Origin: Isoetes taiwanensis | Taxonomy: Eukaryota > Streptophyta > Lycopodiopsida > Isoetales > Isoetaceae | Assembly: GCA_021234155.1 (NCBI GenBank) | Contig: JAJEKV010000009.1 | Location: 9,740,546-9,804,545, forward strand | Length of the DNA stretch: 64,000 nucleotides | Direction of reading: 5' to 3' | Part shown: piece by piece, positions 12,267 to 22,500 of the stretch | How the letters are laid out: every line of letters starts with the position of its first letter | Numbering within the stretch: the first letter of the stretch is position 1 | Translations under genes and position numbers: made by a program | The notes under the pieces: model-generated | Seen by the model: only the letters and a program-made list of their open reading frames with translations | Databases searched by the model: none | Told to the model about the DNA's origin: nothing

Positions 12267-15217
12267 ATCTCAAAAGCCACGGTTATGCATAAGGCCCATC
12301 TGACGTCCTGAGGCGCTTTGCAAAGTGACGAGGAAAATACACTTGCATACAGCAAATGCTGCATTAGCAAATAGGTCTCATATGCCACATTAATTAATTG
12401 GCCATAGGGATGCCGATAATGTATCTGCTTGATTGAGACTCCAAACTTCATAGTTTATATGCAAATGTATGTGTATCAATATGGAAACACGCATTACCTT
12501 TCCATTCCACACAGAGCGTATTTTTTTGTTTTGTTCCAAAAGTCCCATGAATTCCTCCAAGGTAGATATGTAGTGATTTAACACAAAAATGAGAGTAAGA
12601 TCATATTGGAAACAGAAGTGAGCAAAGCATGGATTACTAAGCACAATCTCGTGATGGGCAGGAAGAAACCAATGAAGATCTGCAAAGTTTTAAAAGTTAT
12701 AATGGTCGGCAATCTCGGCACCTGTGGCAATGGCATGTGCTACAGGACATTGTTCTGGACAGATTGGTCTGGTTGGATCATGGCTTCTTGGTTTTCAAGA
12801 AGCGGCAAGCATTAGAGTGGGATGAAGATTCCCCTATAGATTTTATAAAGATTTCCCTAAGATTCTATAAGGATTCCATAAGAATCTCTTACAATTCTTC
12901 TAGGTTCTCCAAGATTCTCTAAAGATTTTATTGGATTAACTAAGATCCCCAAGATCTTATAAAGATTCCTCTAGATTCCTTGAGATTTTATGAAGATTCC
13001 TTTAAATTCTTTGAGATGCTATTAAGATTTTTCTTGATTCCTTTAGATTTTATTAAAATTCTTCTAGATTCTTCAAAATTCTATAATGCATCCTATACTC
13101 GTTTCATCCTAGCCCTTGATCCAAGGCATATACCATAGGATATGCCCTATCCTGCAACCGTGGCCGTCCCTCCAAAAAGAAGATGGGGTCAAACCCCATT
13201 TTCCATGTCAGCCTATGGTTTATAGACAAATGTCTCAAGTCAATCATGCAGTCAATGAAAGGGCAGATTGGTTCACGAGATACATTGAATCTTCACACAT
13301 AGTGATGTAAACATGAGGATCAACGCACTTGAATTACAGGAGCAACAGTACCATACATGCCCACACAGAATGATTGAACCGTTCCTAACATGGTCTCTTA
13401 GACCTGCTTCTTGCAGAAACAATAAGCACAGTGAATATGGCAAATACATGCAATGGAGCCATAATAATTGCATCACAGATGTAATTACACAGATTCTAAA
13501 ATAGCTCTCTCTTTCATGAAGCAGATATTTGTGCAGAGAAGAGCACAAGAGTCTGATACATGTAGAGCACTCAAACTGCTACGAACCTTTCATGTGCAAA
13601 AGATATAGCAGAGGATGAATTAAACAGAGGAGAATTAAATAATAAGGAAAAACACCCAACACATATATTTCTGCAATGCCAATCTACAGAAATGTCGATG
13701 AACTTACCATGCATGCAAATGGAAAGTAAAAATTAGATAGATTTACAAGAACGTGCATGTATGTTACCATTCACAACCTACAAAAAAAATACAGTTAGAA
13801 AATGCAGCTCAACGATTTGAACCCCCTGCCAAATTGGCAGCACCAGCAAGCAACAAGAGAGGCAACAAGAGAAGCTCAAAAGAAGTTGAAGACAAGATTC
13901 GGCATGAAGCCCTTGCTGGACAGATGCCCTTACTGGACAGATCTGACATGCCTCCACAAAACCAATCAGGTAAGAAAAAGAAAAGAGAAAAAAGCCCAGA
14001 TTGAAGAGGTCGGATATGGCAGCAACTTCGGCGGCATCAAAGAAGCCAGGATGTCCACCGCCATACCCATCTCCACGCGGCGCTCCTTCCCAGTCGTCCA
14101 ACAAATTTCAAACCGGCCAAAAACACAAATCATTGAAAAGGCAAAACCTATATACTGACATCAGCATTATACTAAAAAGGCATGCGAATCATAAACCTTA
14201 AGAAATCATATGTAACATGTTGCCCACTCCACAATTGGGGAAGATAATTGAATATTCTATGAAGATTCTTCAAGATTCCCATAAGATCCTATAACGATTC
14301 TCTAAGATGTCGAGAGCGATGACTCTGACATCATTTAACATTTCTCGATAAAATACAAGGCAGCAAACAAAGGATGAAGCTAAACCATCATTCCTCAAAA
14401 GGACAAATATATTTTGTTCCACCAGATCCACCACCAATGCTCGTTTAAGTCTTCAAGTTTCCTTGTCCCTACTCATCAAGGAAGCAGACATATTTTCTTA
14501 AGTTTAGAAGAGCAAGACTCCTTTTTGCTAGACAGACAAAGATAAAGATCACACTTGACGACAAGTTTCTTCTACATATAGAATTGCGATCAAATGCATT
14601 AACTAATTGCATCACGCAACAACCACAATATGGTCTTGAATATAATGCTATATGCTTACTCCATATCACTTAAGAATAGGAAACCTACCAGCAAGCCTAC
14701 TAGTTTCAATGGCCAATATCATGATTATCATGATTCTGTAGGCATTCCACATTTGCGTACAAAAAATAGGAATGAAATCCACCTGTTAATGGCAAAATAG
14801 AGATAAAAGTAGCTAACTCCAACTCAAGAAATAATGGCACCAAAAAGTCAAAGATAAGAAGGGAATCTCAGCCTTCTTGTGGTATTTTGTAGCTATGATT
14901 GATCTTTCCCTGAAGCCTGCAGATATGTGTCAATTGATGACTAAGCATCAAACAAGGTACGAGTTGTGGAGAAATTTTATACTTGATCATATAGGATGCC
15001 ATATGGACAATCGAAAAGGGTTGTTTTAAGTCCAAAGATGTGTCTGTGTTAGAATTGCATTGAAGGAACACAAGATTAATCTCCAGGGAAGTTTGATGGT
15101 ACTCAATCCCAGTTTCGAGGTTTTCTAAACCAGGTATATCTGGTGATTCAGATGCATCCTACAAGTGGATTAGTTTGTACCTTATTGACGGGTACTGCGT
15201 AGCTTTATTCGCACCAT
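12267..15217. other. Intergenic; AT-rich degenerate repeats, no gene
   Basis: No convincing coding sequence. A degenerate tandem motif of about 12-15 bp built on GATTCY and AAGATT runs through 12825-13090 and recurs at about 14243-14305. The rest is featureless. Small open frames, such as the Lys-rich one near 13753-14158, show no intron signals or recognisable domain. Confidence 0.6.
12825..13090. repeat. Degenerate GATTCC/AAGATT tandem repeat
   Basis: At least fifteen imperfect iterations of a short AT-rich motif (AGATTCCTTTAGATT-like) are visible, with variable spacing. A smaller patch of the same motif lies at about 14243-14305. It looks like decayed satellite or minisatellite DNA. Confidence 0.75.
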
Positions 15218-15292
15218 AGATAGATAAATAGATGGATGGATGTATGGATGGTTGGATGGATGGATGGATGGATGGATCGATTGATCGATAGA
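15218..15292. repeat. (GGAT)n tetranucleotide repeat
   Basis: Tandem GATG/GATA tetranucleotides, most regular at 15249-15280, with ATCG variants at the end. It directly precedes the gypsy remnant. Confidence 0.93.
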
Positions 15293-15299
15293 CAGAGAA

Positions 15300-16640
15300 G
15301 AAGTCCCCTTTGCTAGAGGACTTTGATAGCTTTATTAAGACGTTCCAGGCTTGTTTAGATGATAGGATAATGTGAGGACAGATTTCAATAAAATTCGAAG
15401 GTTACAACAAAGGGATTGTCCTGCTTCTTCTTGCTGTCGATTTTCGTCTTCTTGCTTGTGACATCCCTTGGGACGAGGAGGCTTTGATGGATCATTTCAA
15501 CACGGGCTTCTTAATGATGTCAAAGAATCGACTTTTCTTGAAGATCTAAAGTCGCTTATAGAAGCAATTAGCCGAGAAGTCTAATGTGACAATCGTTATT
15601 TGAGCGACACCATAAACGCTCTTAGTCTTCACACCCTAGATTGGAGCAAACGTATGCCGTAATGGTGGTAGCCCGAGCTTCAGTCCATGCACCAATATCC
15701 AGCACTGCCCATGTAGATAGCCCCTCCAATGGAGATTGAGGCAGCACGACGTCGAGGACATTTGGTAGAAGAAGAGAAGCAAAGACATTAAGCAAATCGA
15801 TTATGTCTATATGCAGAGGATTAGGGTATATGGTGTTGAATTGTTCCCACAGGAAAAGAGCAGACCAGCAACCCAGCTCGATCCAATAGATTTGATGTTT
15901 TGAGTTAAATCAAAGAGGAGTTAGATGAGCAAGTCCAGACAAAGTTGGAGCCATTTGGTTGGACCATCAAGAATATATAAAGTCTGTTCCCAGTAATAGT
16001 TCCATTGCATCGAACTGAGTTAGCAGGGCATTTGCAACACACGCTGAGCTTAGCATTAGTTGCCATCAAATTCTTGCCTCTGCTCTCTTGGATTCAGGAG
16101 CCAACTCTTGTTTCATGGATTGAGAATTTTCTTTGACACGTCACATCTTCTTGAAGGAGCTTTCTTATCCAGCTTTTGTAGCAGTCATCGACGGACGTTC
16201 TATGCTTCGAGAGATATAGTTCAAGAGTTTGAGCCAGTTCGTGTGGTTCTTGGGGATCTGGCATGGATGATTTCTTTTAATATGATAGAGTCCTGAGCAT
16301 CCAATTGGTCTAAATTGCATAATTCGGATATTGATTGGAGAAAGCGCGCAATTAAGAAATCTTAGAAGGATAGTGCACCCAAGTCCCCCGTTCCTACAAG
16401 ACCAAATTTTAGATCCCACCAGATTTCCACCATTTATCTATGGAGGTTCTGCAAAAAGAGACATGCTCCTGTTTGCAGTGTTAGCAACTCCATCTTAGAG
16501 CCCACAGAACCTACGGCCCAATTTCCGGCAAAGTATCAGGAGTTTGCAGATGTTTTTGACAAGGTGAAGGCCAGTATTCTTCTAGAGCATTGGCTTTATG
16601 ATTGTCCTATTGATCTGCATCGGGGAAAAAAACCCCTAAT
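15300..16640 (+). pseudogene. Decayed Ty3/gypsy (sushi-like) gag-pol remnant
   Basis: Retroelement blocks in the normal gag-to-pol order, in changing frames with stops. Gag: DCPASSYAVDF then LLACDIPWDEEALMDHF, followed by LKSLTEAISREV and CDNRLFERH (15300-15620). Retropepsin: LDSGANSCFMD with AVIDGR downstream (16075-16200), then a frame that reads LHNSDIDWRKRA (about 16310-16350). Just before the reverse transcriptase position: KYQEFADVFDK with YDCPIDLH (16525-16620). The homology stops at about 16640, and no reverse transcriptase, integrase or LTRs are seen. The gag pattern resembles sushi-type chromoviruses more than typical angiosperm gypsy elements. This is a dead copy. Confidence 0.75.
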
Positions 16641-16859
16641 ATGTCCACAGCCCGCAGGTGCGCTCCTGCTCGCTGCCCAGCCGCCTTCACATGCTTTTAC
16701 CATTTCCATGTTTTAAGTGCCACTAAATGCATTGGACCTGCTTGCTCTCATTCAGTGCACTTTTAATTGCACTGGAATTCCATCTTCTCGTGTTAAGTCT
16801 ACTTTAGCCAACCAGAATGGCTTCCTAGTCTCATCATCATCAGCCGGTACAGCCATATT

Positions 16860-17467
16860 AAGCATTCCTTTTTGAATCTCAGAGACAAATCCAAAAACCT
16901 TAATTTACCAGGGGCAAAATGTGGAGGTGGCTCTGACCTACAAGTATTTGGAGATCGAGTTTCCTGCTACCACGCTTCCATCTGGTTGCATGTGATAGCA
17001 GGGTGGAAAGCACTATATGCCATGCAAAACAACATCCATAAGATAGAGTTGCATGCTTGGGGTCACTAGCCACACTTGTTCAGGGCCTTGGTCGAGCCAG
17101 TTCTCTTGTATGGAGCAGAGGTGTGGGGTCTAGTGATATCCCTCCCTTGCCACTTGGAATGATCTGGATCGGGTACAAAAGGCCTTCTTAGCATGAGCAC
17201 TTGGGGTGAAATCCATAGTTTCATATCAGATCTTGCTCCAGGAGACAGGTTTCCTACCCCTTCAGAGGGCTACACTAGACTGTCATATCATTTACTTCCA
17301 GAAGGTAGTTGGTATGGGGGATGCCCGCTTGCCCAATCTTGCTTTTGCCATAGCAATGGGTCCACATCGCCTTAAAGCATGCTGGAGGGACAAGCAAGCT
17401 CAGTGGTTCTCACGATTGAATGTACAGGCATACAGATGCGTGCAGGTACAGACAGAGAAGGATCACA
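16860..17467 (+). mobile_element. LINE (non-LTR retrotransposon) fragment, part 1
   Basis: C-terminal reverse transcriptase and post-RT region: VALTYKYLEIEFPAT, GWKALYAMQNNIHK (frame changes between the blocks), ALVEPVLLYGAEVWG, DLDRVQKAFLA, then YQILLQETGFLPLQRATLD. The VLLYGAEVW block is a hallmark of plant LINE polyproteins. The copy is truncated at the 5' side and has several stops. It is interrupted at 17467 by the 8.9-kb transposon and resumes at 26403; the frame is continuous across the insertion once one CACA copy is removed. Confidence 0.8.
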
Positions 17468-17497
17468 GGGTGTAAATATGGTAATGCTACCCAAAAA
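17468..17497 (+). repeat. Left terminal inverted repeat of element 1
   Basis: Thirty bases starting GGGTGTAAAT, an exact reverse complement of 26369-26398. The target-site copy CACA precedes it at 17464-17467. Confidence 0.93.
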
Positions 17498-17708
17498 AAT
17501 GCGAAAGCACTTAGCACCTAAAGCACTTCCAAGCACTTAGCAACCCGTAGTTATACCTCCCACAATCTCGACCTCGGTTCCCCCGCGCACCTAGCTTCCA
17601 GGCACCTTCCTTTTTTTTTGATCCCAATTTGTGTTTCTTTTGCTCTGTTTTTCTCCCGCTCACATCATAGATCAATTATCCGGAACTTACATTCGTGAAT
17701 CGATTACA

Positions 17709-18841
17709 ATGGTAGAGGAGGCAGTTACAGCTGAGGATTTCGAAAGGATACACGGCCTTTCAAATCATGGTTTGCAGCCTCAGAGCAGATTCAATTGGCT
17801 GGCAAATAATGTTACACAAGAACAGTGGGAATCAGTTTGGCAAGAACCCCTCAATCCCAAGTCAAGGTCGGCACTAAAGTTCTTTGCTATTGACCACATC
17901 GAAGGCCAAATTGGACCGATTTGTTAAGGATTCTTTATCCGATGGGGTTTCAAACAATGAAGTCGGGGAAGCAATTTGCCCTTGCATTTGCTTGGGAAAA
18001 TTGCCAAGAAGGTCTTGAAGATCCTGAAGGCCATCAAATCAATTGGGCTGCATATGATACACAGGTTATGGTTTACAGGCATAGCAGGCCGAGAGTTCAG
18101 GGTTTTAAAGAGAAACAAGAAATTGATTCAAAGCCTCGGTTCGAGCAAAAAGAGGTAGCAAGTAGTAAACTTGATCGGACAAACTTGAAACCGAATCTGC
18201 AGATAGTGACAGAGAACTGGAAAAACTTATGATCAAGAAAACTCGGATGGAAAAAGAAATGCGGGATATAGTTGTGCTTTGGCGGTGAAGAAAAGTCAAA
18301 TGACAAAATTTTTAAAAGGCTAACCAAAAAAAAGACACAAAGATGGAACAATTGAAATCAACGCTTGTTGAAAAGAGGGGCCTGTTCATGACACAGGAAG
18401 TAGAACAGAAATAAAGGAGTTGGAGAGAAAGTTAATGTTTGAGGAGCATCTTTGCAGAGTCCATGGAGTCATTATGCGGCACGGAGATCCAGATCTGATT
18501 TTGAAGAAGGGAAATTTGGGAAAGAATTAATTGATTTGGATGGTGACATCAAAGGCACCAAGGAATATGCAAAAACCTTGACAGTCTAGGAGACATCAAG
18601 AATTCAACGTCGCATCAACACCATCAAGAGAAATCTTCCAGGTTTTTTACAAAATTTTTGTAATGCTTGTGGTTTGGGATTTCATGATAAGTACAAGCTT
18701 TCTTTAATTCTTGATTGCTCACATGAATATCATGTGATATGTGCTGCCTTGTTAAAGGAAGGCAAATGTTTGAAATGTGAATGCCTAGTTCCTGAAGACC
18801 TTTATGTTGAGCTTGGCTTGAGCATTCACATTGTAGATTGA
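17709..18841 (+). pseudogene. RING-like zinc-finger cargo gene of element 1, frameshifted
   Basis: Starts at the ATG at 17709 (MVEEAVTAEDFERIHGLSN). The frame then breaks near 17900-18250, where two frames each show coding character, and it passes a TAG at 18587-18589. After that stop the frame TSRIQRRINTIKRNLPGF leads into a cysteine/histidine cluster: FCNACG, DCSHEYHVIC, KCLKC (18653-18790). The spacing C-x2-C, C-x-H-x2-H-x2-C, C-x2-C fits the RING finger consensus (E3 ubiquitin ligase fold), with a short final loop. The middle part is Lys/Glu-rich and probably coiled coil. It ends at TGA 18839-18841. Function inferred only from the zinc ligand spacing. Confidence 0.5.
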
Positions 18842-18887
18842 GCAGGTTGCTTCCTTTGATCCTAGATTAAGTTTCAGGAAATCAGAT

Positions 18888-19595
18888 TTGGGATCAAATA
18901 CAGGTCGGGCAATTGAAGATGTAGTAGATGTGCAATCTGACCAATTGAAGTCCCCTTCTACTAGCTCGAAGAGAAGAAGGTTGAGACATGTCAGGGATGA
19001 TTCTGATATTGAAACAGAGAATGTTCTGGGACAGGTGACCCCAATGCAGTTAATAAGTGGCAGTAAATTTCAGGAAGAAACAAAGGCTGCTTCAGATGAG
19101 GAGATTGAGTATGTCTTAGACACTCCAACCAGGAAGAAGCAGAAGCAAGATCAAGAAGAAAAAGCTGATGTGGTTGTGAAGAAGACAGGGAAGGAAAAGA
19201 AGACATTGAATAAAGAAGAGACTAGCAAAAAGAAAGGAGGTGGCAAGGCCAAAGCAGCTGTTCAGACCAAAGCCAAGGTTACTAGAAAGTATCCTTTGAG
19301 AAGGAGAGGTCAAAAGAATGATGGGAATGATGCAGGGCAACAGAACTTGCAAGGCAATGAAGAAGAGGTTGAGAAGGATGTCATGGACAACATAAACTCA
19401 ACCCCTTGGCGATATTGCGGTGCGAGGGTTTGAAAGTTCAAAAGAAGTTCATGAAGAGCACCAATACTAGAACACGCACCAAATGTACAAGCTGCAAAGA
19501 CTATCGTACAAGATAAAGGTACAAAACTTGCAGCAATGATTGAATCCATGAGGGGGAGTAACAACATCCCCTTGAGCAGAATAATTCATTCCTGA
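18888..19595 (+). CDS. Lys-rich nuclear-type cargo protein of element 1 (start unclear, frameshift)
   Basis: An open frame from about 18888 to 19433 with low-complexity basic stretches (RKKQKQDQEEKADVVVKKTG, KKKGGGKAKAAVQTKAKVTR) and several probable nuclear localisation signals. No in-frame ATG with good context is seen at the start, so a 5' exon may be missing. After 19433 a different frame carries on with coding character (EHAPNVQAAKTIVQDKG) to TGA 19593-19595, which suggests a one-base frameshift near 19440-19470. It may be the N-terminal part of the same gene as the FCP1-like frame downstream. No domain recognised. Confidence 0.4.
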
Positions 19596-19845
19596 TTGTT
19601 TAATTTGAATTCTTAAATTATTGTATTCATTATTTGAGTTGTCTTACGTAATCTTGGGGAGTGACCAAGTAGTCCAAAGTGACGAGGACTTAAATGTATC
19701 CCAATTAACTTCAGGTCTTGTGCTTTTTAATTTAATCTCAATATTTGTACTTGAATTTGGGTGTGTATTCACTTGATTAATGTTGTGAATGTTAGGTCCT
19801 TTGAAGTACAAAGTGTAAATGTAGCTTCAAGTTCCCTTCAAGACT

Positions 19846-20460
19846 TTGCCAATTGTTATTAGGCAAAAGAGATTGCCGATTCTAGATCTTAATGGCGTTC
19901 TCGTGAAGAGCTTTAGAAGAAGCAATCAATTGAGGGATGATCTTAAAAAGATAAACCCTCAATTATTAAAATCATCAACAACTAACAAAGTAGTTGTATT
20001 CAGGCCGGGAGTACATGCTTTCTTGGAGGAAGCATCTTACTGGTATGACTTAGCCATTTGGTCCTCTATGAATAGATTTAATGTTCATGAGGTGCTTGAT
20101 GTCCTATGTCCTGCTAAGAAAGACAAATTCATCTTCATTTGGGACCAGAGTTTCTGTGATGAGATTTTGGAGTCTTCTAATCCTATTTTTATGAAGCCAC
20201 TCCATAAGGTATATGCAGCTTTCCCTGAGTATGGCAGAAATGTAATTATTGCAGATGATGAGGTTTACAAGACATTTCTGTCCCCACCATTTACTTCCAT
20301 CATGGTGCCTACTTTCACCTGTCAGCCAACTGATGAAATTCTGGATGTTTATTTGCTTCCAATACTTAGACAGGTGTCACATGCTGAAGATACTTTAGCT
20401 GTACTGAAGAATAACACTAGAGCAGAATGTTATACAAGTATTTCCCACAGGTGTTCTTGA
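19846..20460 (+). CDS. FCP1/NIF-type HAD phosphatase-like cargo protein of element 1
   Basis: About 204 residues, open from just after a TAG at 19822; no ATG is present, so the first exon is elsewhere or lost. The order of motifs matches FCP1-homology domains of the HAD superfamily: LPILDLNGVLVKSF (motif I), VVVFRPGVHAFLEEA, DLAIWSSMNRFNVHEVLDVL (motif II with the WSS triad), KPLHKVYAAFPEYGRNVIIADDEVYKTF in two adjacent blocks (motif III, paired Asp). The catalytic signature DxDx(T/V) reads DLNGV, so the second, acid/base aspartate is replaced by asparagine. Family knowledge: these domains dephosphorylate RNA polymerase II CTD or related targets in the nucleus. With Asn in motif I the protein may bind without efficient turnover. 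Plant HAD paralogs with LDLNG are known, so it may derive from a host gene. Confidence 0.65.
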   Translation: MPIVIRQKRLPILDLNGVLVKSFRRSNQLRDDLKKINPQLLKSSTTNKVVVFRPGVHAFLEEASYWYDLAIWSSMNRFNVHEVLDVLCPAKKDKFIFIWDQSFCDEILESSNPIFMKPLHKVYAAFPEYGRNVIIADDEVYKTFLSPPFTSIMVPTFTCQPTDEILDVYLLPILRQVSHAEDTLAVLKNNTRAECYTSISHRCS

Positions 20461-20799
20461 AGAATTATTCCAAAGGGACATTGGAGCGAGATAACAAGCT
20501 GGCTGGTCAAAGCATACCTGCAAGGGCGGATTCGATGGTTAGTTGATGCACATCGAAATGTCTTGATCTGAGACCCGGTTGGTTCATCTGAAGTTTTTAG
20601 ATCCCCACGATCCTGGTATAAACTTTGTAAATTGCCTCAATTTTGTTACATAGAGGCATGTAACTATGTGAGTGCAGATTTGCCTCCATTTTGTAATTAC
20701 ACAAGAATTTTACCATCTTGCAATGTAATATATCTTCATTCTCTTTCATTATGTGTTCTCGTATGAATTTTCTTGAAATTGCAAAGTTAACTGTGCAGA

Positions 20800-21010
20800 T
20801 GTTATGCTTTCCCAATTCAAGAAAAAATAGTTTAGACTATAAGACTCCTTCTGACCACAACCCAAACCTTTTGCAAATGATTTTAATCTTGGCGGGAACT
20901 CAAAGGAGTTGAGAAGATGTGGATTGAATTTGGATTTGAAGTATTGCATCGGACCTTGTTCATATTGATGACCTTGACGAGTCAAAATTTGGTCAATGTC
21001 CACGGCGAAG
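20800..21010. repeat. Internal direct repeat of element 1, copy A
   Basis: About 200 bp here (from CCCAATTCAAGAAAAAA to TTGGTCAATGTCC) recur in the same orientation at about 24285-24490 with roughly 80% identity by eye. The duplication separates the cargo side from the transposase side. Confidence 0.8.
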
Positions 21011-21179
21011 TCAATTTTTTTTGAGACATGTCTAATTTGGGAATTTTTGGACTCTGAATAAAAGCAAGATATGTAGAACTAATTTGAAAAGTAATCAAAT
21101 TTGAAGAACAAATGTGAACAGTAATAAAATCTTTGTGGTGCATGGATAATTGAAAAAAAAAGAAATTTTTCACATTAAT

Positions 21180-22325
21180 AACACAATAGCCCTGAGCTCG
21201 AATTTAAAAGACATCGAGCACGCAAAATTACAAAATTGGAGCAAAATTACAAAAGGATGAAGATGGATGGCTACTCAAAATTGGTAGGTGTCTAAGTACT
21301 TGAAGTCTTCAAAGAAATCGGAAATTTGGATTATTGTCACCGCTTGCTTGGTCGATTCCACCATTCAACCTTGTCAATGAGGTATTTTCGGGATTGCGAG
21401 GTTGCCATATTTAGCGAGAATCAAATTACCATAAGCATCTGCGACCTCTATGATAGTAATAGCATTCTCTGTAATGATCAAACCGAAGCGAAGTCATGAG
21501 AGGGTTGTTCCTTTCTATGAAGTAGTGCAAAGACGCCAAGCGGTAAGTTGCTTTACAAAATTCAAGCGCCCATTTTTCTCCTTCTCACGGGCTGCTTCGG
21601 CCCCTTAAATTGTACTGCTCTTATCACTTTCCTTCAAGACATGATCTATATACGCTAGAAGATTCTCAAAAAGTCTCTTTCCTTTGCCTTTACCGGTTCA
21701 CGAAGAACTAGCAAGCCCGACCCACTTCAGATTTCTTGAGTACATTGCAAGCTTGACCTTGCCTCTACAAAGTCACTGACTGTGTCCAAAGTTTTTTTGC
21801 AGCTTTCTAGGTATTGTTTGAAAAGCCTAGCGGTAGGGAGGCCACTTTGCCTTTTAAGGGAATCAATTCATGAGCAAATGTAGCATTTGTCTTGATCACA
21901 TACCTCGACTGTGGGGACCCCCGTGTACAAGAACTCCTCGATCATCAGGCGGCAACACACCATCCGGGCCCGGGTCTTTGGTTAAATTATCCCAAGCGGG
22001 GAGGATAAAAGGAGAAATAATCAAGCTTCGGCCATTTTTCTTGACAAAAGCGACTCGTGAGATGGATCAAAGCGGAGAGACCAAGGGTCGATCAAAGGCG
22101 GAGATGAGCGGCTTCTAGGTTAAAAGAATTGAGAATGCATTTTTGGGTTTAAAGAATTTGCCATTAAAAGGCTGGCGAATGGAAGGGGAGAAAACAACAA
22201 AGGGCAATTGAAGCGAGAGAATTCTCCCAGCCTTGAAGAATTCTGTCAACTTCGCCAACAATTCTTGTTCAAATCTCCTCCAATCCCTTCACCAACCTCC
22301 CAGCATCAGAATTCAGGAATTAACC
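21180..22325. other. Element 1 interior, no gene recognised
   Basis: Between the cargo genes and the transposase relic I see only short open frames with no domain. The region is bounded by internal duplicated blocks. Confidence 0.5.
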
Positions 22326-22500
22326 TCCCGAAGACTGATAAAATTTTGAAGACTCTACCTCCGAGAAAAGCACGTAACGATAAGTCTTTGTAAGTGCTTT
22401 AAGTCTTTGGCGCGTGAGAATTCAGAACATGCTAAAGACAACCAAAAAAAGGGAAAATACCTTTTGATCCTGCAGTTTGCATCCATTACCTTCTATGAGG
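22325..22500. repeat. Internal direct repeat of element 1, second family
   Basis: The block at 22325-22500 (GAAGACTCTACCTC through GCAGTTTGCATCCATT) reappears at about 23155-23365 with insertions. The duplicated unit covers an exon border of the transposase relic. Confidence 0.7.
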
